Assembly: GCA_019308655.1 (NCBI GenBank)
Contig: JAFDHS010000129.1
Span: 1-5,390 of the forward strand
DNA: 5,390 nucleotides
Source: Deltaproteobacteria bacterium
Lineage (GTDB): Bacteria; Desulfobacterota; Desulfobacteria; Desulfobacterales; JAFDHS01
Reading direction: 5' to 3'
Shown here: piece after piece, positions 1 through 4,191 of the stretch
Position numbering within the stretch: position 1 is the first letter of the stretch
Layout: every line of letters starts with the position of its first letter
Translations under genes and position numbers: made by a program
The notes under the pieces: generated by a model
Told to the model about the DNA's origin: nothing
The model's input: the letters and a program-made list of their open reading frames with translations, nothing else
The model's database searches: none

Positions 1-1
1 T

Positions 2-1513
2 TCTGTAAAAAAAACCGACAAGCCGACTGTAACCGTTGCCGCTGATAATGACAAAGAAAATGCTCAAAAAATTGAACCTCAAAAGGAAAATGAAGATCCA
101 TCATCATCAAACCAAGAGATACCCTCTGTCGAGGAGAATACAGAGCCGAAAATAGAGGACCTTGAACTTGATTGGGATATAAAAAGATCGGAGATTGATA
201 GAAATTCAAAGGAAATGGGACCTGGAATCGAGATTGATGCAGACAATCTTCATTTATCAGATACAGAGAATATTGAACCCTATAAAGAAGCGACTGATAA
301 CGAAAATCAAACGGATTTAAAAGACCTTGATCTTGAGTTTGATCTTGAACTGGAACCTGATGAAGATGTTGCAGAGCCCGATACTCTCCTTGAAGATCAA
401 AAAAAGGAACTTCAGGTTGATGAACTTGATTTATCGGACCTTGAAATTATATTTGATGAATCTGAAGAATTCACTGATGAGAAGAGTAAAACCGATATAG
501 AGAACCTTGAATTAGAACTGGATATGGCGCTTGAGCCTGAACATGAAAAAGATGAGATGACGGAAGACGATCTTGATTTATCAGATCTTGAAATTAGATT
601 TGATGAAGAACCTGATGATGCAAATGCTTCACTTGAAAGTAAACACAGGGATCTTGAACCCGAATCCGAATCCGAACAATTTTCAGATAATCAACAAAGA
701 CCTCAGGAAAACGAGTTTTCCCAAACCGGCCTTAAAGATGAATACAAGTCGGAGAACAATGCATTTTATGATGAGCCGACGGTAGAAAAAAGAGACGAAT
801 CTCCCGCAGAGACAGTCGATACTCAAGGCCATGGAGACCAACCCAGCCTTGATACCCTTAAAATAGAGATATCCGATGCCCATATAAAAGAAGACCCCGT
901 TTTTGATGATCAAACCCAAACCAACAAAAAGCAAACAACCGGAATACTTTTTCTTGTTCTTATAATTGCAGCCCTTGTGGCCCTTGGTGCTTACGGAGCA
1001 TTCACATTTATCAAACCTGTAAACACTTTTATCAGTAATCTGTTCAACACCGAAGTTCAAAAAGATGCCGGAGAGATCAGAATCAACCCGATAAAAGAGA
1101 GCATAAATGGTAAATTTGTAGAAAATACAAAGGCCGGCAGACTTTTTGTAATCACAGGCCGTGTAAAAAATGAATCCGATCAAACCGGCGGTTTTGTCAG
1201 AATAGCAGGCAACCTCTTTACAAAGGGGGAAATTCTTGTAAAAACCAAAAGAGTCTATTGCGGTAATGAACTATCAGACATAGACCTTGCCAATCTGGAT
1301 CCGGCTGAAATAAACAAACGCCTATTAAATCCTTATGGTGACAACAAAATAAATGCAGAGATTAAACCCGGTAATGATATTCCTTTTATGATCGTTTTTT
1401 CCAACTTGCCGGACGACCTTGTAAATTTTACCGTTGAAGTTGAAAAACCTTCTCAAAAAACAAACCCAGCTGACAATTTTAACTTGACTAAAACCCCAAA
1501 AGCTGTTAATTAG
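2..1513 (+). CDS. DUF3426 domain membrane protein, 5'-truncated by the window
   Basis: The frame is open from base 2 to the TAG at 1511-1513, so the ATG at 215 is not the true start and the N-terminus lies outside the window. Seen in order: a long, low-complexity, strongly acidic region (about 2-930) with degenerate repeats such as LDLSDLEI-FDE; a basic NKK patch; one hydrophobic segment at about 941-1012 (GILFLVLIIAALVALGAYGA); then a C-terminal domain at about 1067-1456. That domain resembles DUF3426, with a GRVKNES strand, a central YCGNELSD segment, NPYGDN, and a PGNDIPFMIVF strand before the end. Family knowledge: DUF3426 proteins often start with an MJ0042-type zinc ribbon, which would be upstream and cannot be checked here. 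The likely topology is a cytoplasmic acidic N-terminus and an extracytoplasmic C-terminal domain. Its function is unknown. The tRNA gene follows after 89 nt. The domain call is fairly secure; topology is inferred. Confidence 0.85.
   Translation, partial: SVKKTDKPTVTVAADNDKENAQKIEPQKENEDPSSSNQEIPSVEENTEPKIEDLELDWDIKRSEIDRNSKEMGPGIEIDADNLHLSDTENIEPYKEATDNENQTDLKDLDLEFDLELEPDEDVAEPDTLLEDQKKELQVDELDLSDLEIIFDESEEFTDEKSKTDIENLELELDMALEPEHEKDEMTEDDLDLSDLEIRFDEEPDDANASLESKHRDLEPESESEQFSDNQQRPQENEFSQTGLKDEYKSENNAFYDEPTVEKRDESPAETVDTQGHGDQPSLDTLKIEISDAHIKEDPVFDDQTQTNKKQTTGILFLVLIIAALVALGAYGAFTFIKPVNTFISNLFNTEVQKDAGEIRINPIKESINGKFVENTKAGRLFVITGRVKNESDQTGGFVRIAGNLFTKGEILVKTKRVYCGNELSDIDLANLDPAEINKRLLNPYGDNKINAEIKPGNDIPFMIVFSNLPDDLVNFTVEVEKPSQKTNPADNFNLTKTPKAVN
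152..616 (+). repeat. Degenerate acidic repeats inside the DUF3426 gene
   Basis: Two clear copies and one decayed copy of a D/E/L-rich unit are visible. Unit heads start at 152 (IEDLELDWDI), 317 (LKDLDLEFDL) and 497 (IENLELELDM). Unit tails are at 422-460 (ELDLSDLEIIFDE) and 569-607 (DLDLSDLEIRFDE), and the decayed tail DNLHLSDTENIEP starts near 242. The two 39-nt tails differ at only four positions, so the last duplication looks fairly recent at the DNA level. Spacing between heads and tails varies, so the linkers have changed length. The repeats probably form a flexible, negatively charged cytoplasmic tether. Confidence 0.7.
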
Positions 1514-1522
1514 TCATTTTTT
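1485..1522 (+). terminator. Weak candidate terminator at the end of the DUF3426 gene
   Basis: TGACTAA (1485-1491) pairs perfectly with TTAGTCA (1510-1516). An extra AAC/GTT pairing (1492-1494 with 1505-1507) continues it past a two-base bulge, and six Ts follow at 1517-1522. The right arm contains the TAG stop codon. The stem is AT-rich, so termination may be weak. The same T-run leads into TATAAT (1522-1527), which could instead be a -10 element for the tRNA, although no good -35 lies at normal spacing. Confidence 0.35.
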
Positions 1523-1602
1523 ATAATTTCAGTCAAAATAAAGTTCGACCTTAAAAATTCGTTTTGCCGATAAAAAACAGGCATAAACTAAAAATTTATC
1601 AA

Positions 1603-1679
1603 GGCGATGTAGCTCAGATGGTCAGAGCATGCGGCTCATATCCGCAGTGTCCGGGGTTCAATTCCCTGCATCGCCACCA
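1603..1679 (+). tRNA. tRNA-Met (CAU anticodon), elongator type, CCA encoded
   Basis: A full cloverleaf can be folded by eye. The acceptor stem GGCGATG (1603-1609) pairs fully with CATCGCC (1669-1675). The D-stem is GCTC/GAGC (1612-1615, 1625-1628). The anticodon stem TGCGG/CCGCA (1630-1634, 1642-1646) carries loop CTCATAT, with CAT at 1637-1639. The variable loop has five bases, and the T-stem (1652-1656, 1664-1668) has one G-U pair and loop TTCAATT. The discriminator is A1676 and CCA is at 1677-1679. It is not an initiator: base pair 1-72 is a normal G-C, and the anticodon stem lacks the three consecutive G-C pairs next to the loop. CAU also occurs in lysidine-modified tRNA-Ile2. The A5-U68 pair and G4-C69 do not match the C4-G69/C5-G68 pattern reported as favourable for TilS in E. 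coli, so Met is preferred but not proven. Confidence 0.93.
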
Positions 1680-1717
1680 CTTCTCTATAAAAAAACGGTT
1701 TACAAAATTTTTATTGG

Positions 1718-1750
1718 GCCCCTCTGTTATAATATTAGAGGGGCTTTTTT
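1718..1750 (+). terminator. Intrinsic terminator after the tRNA gene
   Basis: GCCCCTCT (1718-1725) pairs perfectly with AGAGGGGC (1737-1744), enclosing an 11-nt AT-rich loop. Six Ts follow at 1745-1750, then G and four more Ts. This is a textbook rho-independent terminator for a + strand transcript and lies about 40 nt beyond the tRNA 3' end. It separates tRNA transcription from the downstream cluster. There is no T-run on the opposite side, so it appears to be one-directional. Confidence 0.9.
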
Positions 1751-1846
1751 GTTTTAAAAACTCTTTTTGATGATAAACCCTTACCTTACAAAATTTTCTA
1801 TCAAAGATTAAAGCTTGAAAAAAAACGGGGTTTATGAAAATATTTA

Positions 1847-1883
1847 TTGGAATTTGCTGGTTTATAAAAAACCAAAACTCCAA
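1847..1883. repeat. Imperfect inverted repeat (37-nt hairpin)
   Basis: TTGGAATTT, a two-base GC bulge, then TGGTTT (1847-1863) can pair with AAACCAAAACTCCAA (1869-1883) around the five-base loop ATAAA. Fourteen of fifteen pairs are Watson-Crick, with a single A-C mismatch. No T-run follows on either strand, so it is not an intrinsic terminator. It sits just upstream of the candidate promoter at 1904. Whether it is a protein-binding site, an RNA structure or chance in AT-rich DNA cannot be decided from one sequence. Confidence 0.45.
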
Positions 1884-1903
1884 ACAATCAACACCATATA
1901 TTG

Positions 1904-1932
1904 TTGAAAAATCAAATCCAATATTCTATAAG
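1904..1932 (+). promoter_or_regulatory. Candidate sigma70 promoter for the DUF1992-SHOCT-ddl unit
   Basis: TTGAAA (1904-1909) and TATAAG (1927-1932) each match five of six consensus positions and are separated by exactly 17 nt. Transcription would start near 1939, giving a leader of roughly 150 nt before the ATG at 2087. It lies downstream of the tRNA terminator, where a promoter for the next unit is needed. AT-rich DNA yields such matches by chance, so this is a prediction only. Confidence 0.5.
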
Positions 1933-2086
1933 TTGTAGTTTATATTTTTTCAGGCTTTTTAAGAAACCAGCAGGGCCTTATGTTTTCTAAGAAGCTGAAA
2001 TTCCGCTTTTCTTGATGAGGGGGGAGAAAAACAAACAGAACTTTTTACAAGACTATCAATTTTGGAAAAAGGAAAAAAGATTATTC

Positions 2087-2482
2087 ATGTTTGAAGGTTT
2101 CGATAAAATAGTTGAGGAACGGATTATTCAAGCCCAGAGAAAAGGAGAATTTGACAACTTGAAAGGGTCGGGCGAACCCATTGTTTATGAAGATGACAGC
2201 CATGTTCCGGAAGATCTTCGTATGGCGTACAAATTATTAAAAAACGCAAATTTTATCCCTCCGGAAATAGAACTTAAAAAAAAAATACAACAGGCGGAAG
2301 ATCTTTTGGCAAATATAGAAGAAACGCCCCAAAAATCCCGTATATTAAAAAAAATAAATTTTATGATTATGAAGTTTAATTCCATACGGAATACATCGAT
2401 CGTATTCGAAATGCCCCAGCGATACCAAACAAAGCTGGAAAAATCTATCGGATCAAAAAAATCATCCGTTAAAAAAGGATAA
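2087..2482 (+). CDS. DUF1992 / DnaJC28 conserved-domain protein
   Basis: The chosen ATG gives a 131-residue protein. It opens with MFEGFDKIVEERI, followed by QRKGEFDNLKGSGEP (17-31), EDDSHVPEDLRMAYKLLKNA (35-54) and FIPPEIELKKKI (56-67). This is the typical sequence order of the DUF1992 family (DnaJ homologue subfamily C member 28 conserved domain), which has no J-domain in such short bacterial forms. The rest is predicted helical and ends in a lysine/serine-rich tail (SKKSSVKKG). There is no signal peptide or membrane segment, so it is probably cytoplasmic. The start was chosen because family similarity begins exactly at this Met and a purine-rich AAAAGA lies 6 nt upstream; TTG at 2012 or ATG at 2015 would add about 25 dissimilar residues. 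The molecular function is not established. It appears to be the first gene of a unit with the SHOCT gene 50 nt downstream and ddl after it. Confidence 0.85.
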   Translation: MFEGFDKIVEERIIQAQRKGEFDNLKGSGEPIVYEDDSHVPEDLRMAYKLLKNANFIPPEIELKKKIQQAEDLLANIEETPQKSRILKKINFMIMKFNSIRNTSIVFEMPQRYQTKLEKSIGSKKSSVKKG

Positions 2483-2532
2483 ATTCTAATTAAAAAATAA
2501 GGGTGTATACTCCACATTCAGTGTAAAATATT

Positions 2533-3027
2533 ATGGCATTTAACAAAAAAAAGGAGCAAAACGGCGTTCTGAAAAGCGTTTTCGTCGCCTATTTTATACT
2601 TGTACTCCATGTTGTTCTTCTTGTTGGTATAGGACTTATGGTAATTTTCTTTCGCGGTATCGTCAATTATATTGCATGGATTTTTGCCGGAGGTTCCATC
2701 TTTATCATTATCGCAGGGTATCTTTTCTACCGGCGCATGAAAAAAGAGAAAAAGTCGCTCAAAGAGATGCTGGCGCTTCCCCAATTCCAGGGAAGATCCG
2801 TAGAAGTGAGTCTCTTGGGTGGTTTTGCATCTTTAAAATTAGGCAAACCTGAAAGCGTTCCATTAATTGAAGACAATTCGTTTGCGAACCTGCATCAACT
2901 GGAAGACCCGGCCGTCATTCGTATCAAAGAATTAGGAGAGCTTAGCCGCCTGCTGGAGAAAGGGCTGATCACCCGGGATGAATACAACAAAGCAAAACAG
3001 GAACTCTTTAACTCACCACAAATTTAG
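2533..3027 (+). CDS. Two-TM protein with C-terminal SHOCT-like domain
   Basis: This 164-residue protein has a basic N-terminus (FNKKK), two hydrophobic segments at about 17-40 and 44-66 joined by a short turn, and a positive RRMKKEKKSLK stretch directly after them. The positive-inside rule then places both ends in the cytoplasm. A linker of about 60 residues leads to 131-159, IKELGELSRLLEKGL followed by ITRDEYNKAKQELF. This matches the SHOCT pattern (a short helix-turn-helix with L..L...G.IT..EY...K..L) known from the C-termini of many bacterial proteins. An in-frame TAA at 2524 makes 2533 the first possible ATG, yet no Shine-Dalgarno precedes it. AAGGAG does occur inside the reading frame near 2550, but no ATG, GTG or TTG follows it at a usable distance. 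The stop lies 16 nt before ddl, which suggests co-transcription. Its role is unknown, and a link to envelope synthesis is inferred from position alone. Confidence 0.8.
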   Translation: MAFNKKKEQNGVLKSVFVAYFILVLHVVLLVGIGLMVIFFRGIVNYIAWIFAGGSIFIIIAGYLFYRRMKKEKKSLKEMLALPQFQGRSVEVSLLGGFASLKLGKPESVPLIEDNSFANLHQLEDPAVIRIKELGELSRLLEKGLITRDEYNKAKQELFNSPQI

Positions 3028-3043
3028 CCCGGCCATTAACCTT

Positions 3044-3982
3044 ATGAACAAACTGACCATAGCACTTCTTTCAGGCGGCGCATCTTCCGAACGAAAAGTT
3101 TCTCTCAAGAGCGGCGACCAGGTTTTTAAAGCACTGGACAAGGCAAAATACAGGATCATTCGCTATGACCCAAAAACAGACATTAACCGCCTGGCAGCAG
3201 ACGCTCCCATGATCGATTTTGCCCTTGTAATACTGCACGGGATTTACGGTGAAGACGGCACGATCCAAGGTCTGCTCGATCTTCTTAACATTCCGTATCA
3301 GTGCACAGGCGTACTCGGAAGCGCTCTTGCCATAAACAAGGTTGTCTCTAAACAGCTTTATCAACAAGCCGGTCTCCCTGTCCCTTCTTACCTTGTTACC
3401 GGTTTTAGAAACCCAATTGATCCCTGCGAATGTATAAGACAACTTGGTCTGCCGTTGATTACCAAGCCGGTTCGGGGGGGGTCAAGCATCGGGATGAGCG
3501 TTATCAAATCAAAAGACTCCCTTAAAAATGCGTTGGATACCGCTTTTGCACACGATGATACGGTTCTGATTGAAAAATTTATCGAAGGTATTGAACTGAC
3601 AGCCGGCATAATCGGCAATGATAACCTGGAAGCCTTACCGCTTATAGAAATTATCCCTGACAAGGAACATGCTTTTTTCGACTTTCAAACAAAATATACA
3701 GCGGGTTCGGCTCAAGAGGTCTGCCCTGCACACATCAGCGAGCGTATAACCGAAAAAGCTAAAGAGTTTGCAAAAACAGCTCACAAGGCCCTTTTCTGCA
3801 AAGGATACAGCCGAACCGACATGATTCTCAGAAATAATGATCTCTATATTCTTGAAACCAACACAATCCCCGGCATGACGCCGACCAGTCTTCTGCCCCT
3901 TGCAGCAAAAGCCGCCGGGATCTCTTTCAGCCGGCTGCTTGACAAATTGATCTCTTTAGGTATCGAGGGGCATAAACGTTAG
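3044..3982 (+). CDS. ddl: D-alanine--D-alanine ligase
   Basis: This 312-residue cytoplasmic ATP-grasp enzyme joins two D-alanines at the cost of ATP, supplying the dipeptide that MurF adds to UDP-MurNAc-tripeptide. The family motifs are complete: SGGASSERKVSLKSG (10-24, with E16), HGIYGEDGTIQG (65-76), K99 in LAINKVVSK, KPVRGGSSIG (141-150), EKFIEGIELT (177-186), KYTAG (217-221), R257 and D259 in SRTD, and ETNTIPGMTPTS (271-282, with E271 and N273). These correspond to the E15, K215/Y216, R255/D257 and E270/N272 set of E. coli DdlB. Retention of Tyr218 in the omega loop argues for D-Ala rather than D-lactate as second substrate. Small departures are IN before K99, where MD is usual, and ETN for EIN. 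The start at 3044 fits the family; ATG 2978 would add 22 unrelated residues overlapping the upstream gene. No Shine-Dalgarno is visible, so translation may be coupled to the SHOCT gene ending 16 nt upstream. Confidence 0.96.
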   Translation: MNKLTIALLSGGASSERKVSLKSGDQVFKALDKAKYRIIRYDPKTDINRLAADAPMIDFALVILHGIYGEDGTIQGLLDLLNIPYQCTGVLGSALAINKVVSKQLYQQAGLPVPSYLVTGFRNPIDPCECIRQLGLPLITKPVRGGSSIGMSVIKSKDSLKNALDTAFAHDDTVLIEKFIEGIELTAGIIGNDNLEALPLIEIIPDKEHAFFDFQTKYTAGSAQEVCPAHISERITEKAKEFAKTAHKALFCKGYSRTDMILRNNDLYILETNTIPGMTPTSLLPLAAKAAGISFSRLLDKLISLGIEGHKR

Positions 3983-4042
3983 TATCTTAATTCTGAATTT
4001 CGTGTTTTTTATGTCAAAAAAATCTGAATGGATTTAAAAAAG

Positions 4043-4149
4043 TGTGAAGTGATCTAAAGTGAGCTAAAGTGCCTAAAGTTGAGGCATTCTGTCAATTTTA
4101 TATAAAAAAGATGGAGCGAAGCGACTCATTAACTTTAGCTCACTTAACA
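4043..4149. repeat. Palindromic intergenic element with three-unit left arm
   Basis: The left side carries CTAAAGT three times (4054-4060, 4064-4070, 4073-4079), offset by 10 and 9 nt. The right side holds one complementary arm, ACTTTAGCTCACTT (4132-4145). Three pairing registers are possible. The outer one, 4043-4060 with 4132-4149, matches 16 of 18. The middle one, 4057-4070 with 4132-4145, matches 14 of 14. The inner one, 4073-4080 with 4131-4138, matches 8 of 8 and can be extended by GAG/CTC across an ATT bulge. The interior includes the 12-bp palindrome TTTTATATAAAA (4096-4107) and the mini-hairpin sequence GCGAAGC (4116-4122). No open reading frame or transposase is present. It resembles a MITE- or REP-like dispersed repeat or a regulatory palindrome, but only one copy is visible in the window. 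Confidence 0.7.
4079..4106 (+). promoter_or_regulatory. Candidate promoter for purD inside the palindromic element
   Basis: TTGAGG (4079-4084, four of six to consensus) and TATAAA (4101-4106, five of six) are 16 nt apart. Transcription would start near 4113 and leave a leader of about 79 nt containing GCGAAGC and the right arm of the palindrome. No known purine-operator or riboswitch sequence was recognised. This is a weak, motif-only prediction. Confidence 0.3.
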
Positions 4150-4179
4150 AATACAGAACCGACGAAAATTGGCTCATAC

Positions 4180-4184
4180 GGAGG
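4180..4184 (+). promoter_or_regulatory. Shine-Dalgarno site of purD
   Basis: GGAGG lies 7 nt before the ATG at 4192, the optimal distance. It fixes the purD start and contrasts with the SHOCT and ddl genes, which have no recognisable Shine-Dalgarno. Confidence 0.85.
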
Positions 4185-4191
4185 TTTTTTG

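Larger units (their letters stand above)
1751..2086 (+). other. Intergenic region without a convincing gene
   Basis: About 336 AT-rich bases lie between the tRNA terminator and the chosen start of the DUF1992 gene. I find no supported coding region. The only structured items are an imperfect hairpin at 1847-1883 and a promoter-like pair at 1904-1932. A purine run, GAGGGGGGAG (2017-2026), resembles a Shine-Dalgarno sequence but has no start codon at a usable distance. A TTG (2012) and an ATG (2015) would extend the DUF1992 frame by 25 or 24 codons, but they lack a Shine-Dalgarno and precede the point where family similarity begins. Confidence 0.6.
3983..4191 (+). other. ddl-purD intergenic region
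   Basis: This 209-nt spacer has no gene. Its first 60 nt are AT-rich with several A and T runs but no convincing GC-rich hairpin, so I see no intrinsic terminator for ddl. The centre holds the palindromic element at 4043-4149, which also contains a promoter-like sequence. The last 40 nt contain the purD ribosome-binding site. Confidence 0.6.

Noticed and set aside
683..1183. Long - strand open frame opposite the DUF3426 gene
   Set aside because: It lies wholly within a real gene on the other strand and has cysteine/tyrosine/phenylalanine-rich composition without a recognisable domain.
1700..1797. 12-nt direct repeat TTACAAAATTTT (1700-1711 and 1786-1797) as a tRNA-associated attachment site
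   Set aside because: It is low-complexity AT sequence, does not copy the tRNA 3' end, and there is no integrase or inserted cargo between the copies.
1564..1883. Open frames on both strands across the tRNA, one giving a CRELNPGHCGYEPHA-like peptide on the - strand
   Set aside because: These are translations of the tRNA gene itself. The - strand peptide is a well-known false protein in bacterial annotation, and neither frame has other support.
2012..2086. Earlier TTG (2012) or ATG (2015) start for the DUF1992 protein
   Set aside because: There is no Shine-Dalgarno at a usable distance, and the added 24-25 residues precede the typical family N-terminus MFEGFDKI.
2978..3043. Earlier ATG start for ddl
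   Set aside because: It would overlap the SHOCT gene by 50 nt, add 22 unrelated residues and place the family N-terminal strand internally.
2185..3663. - strand open frames opposite the DUF1992, SHOCT and ddl genes (2185-2517, 2518-2784, 3071-3442, 3388-3663)
   Set aside because: All lie mostly or wholly opposite well-supported + strand genes and show no family motifs.
4054..4079. CRISPR-like array from three CTAAAGT repeats
   Set aside because: The repeats are only 7 nt with 2-3 nt spacers and no cas genes are present; they are part of the palindromic element.
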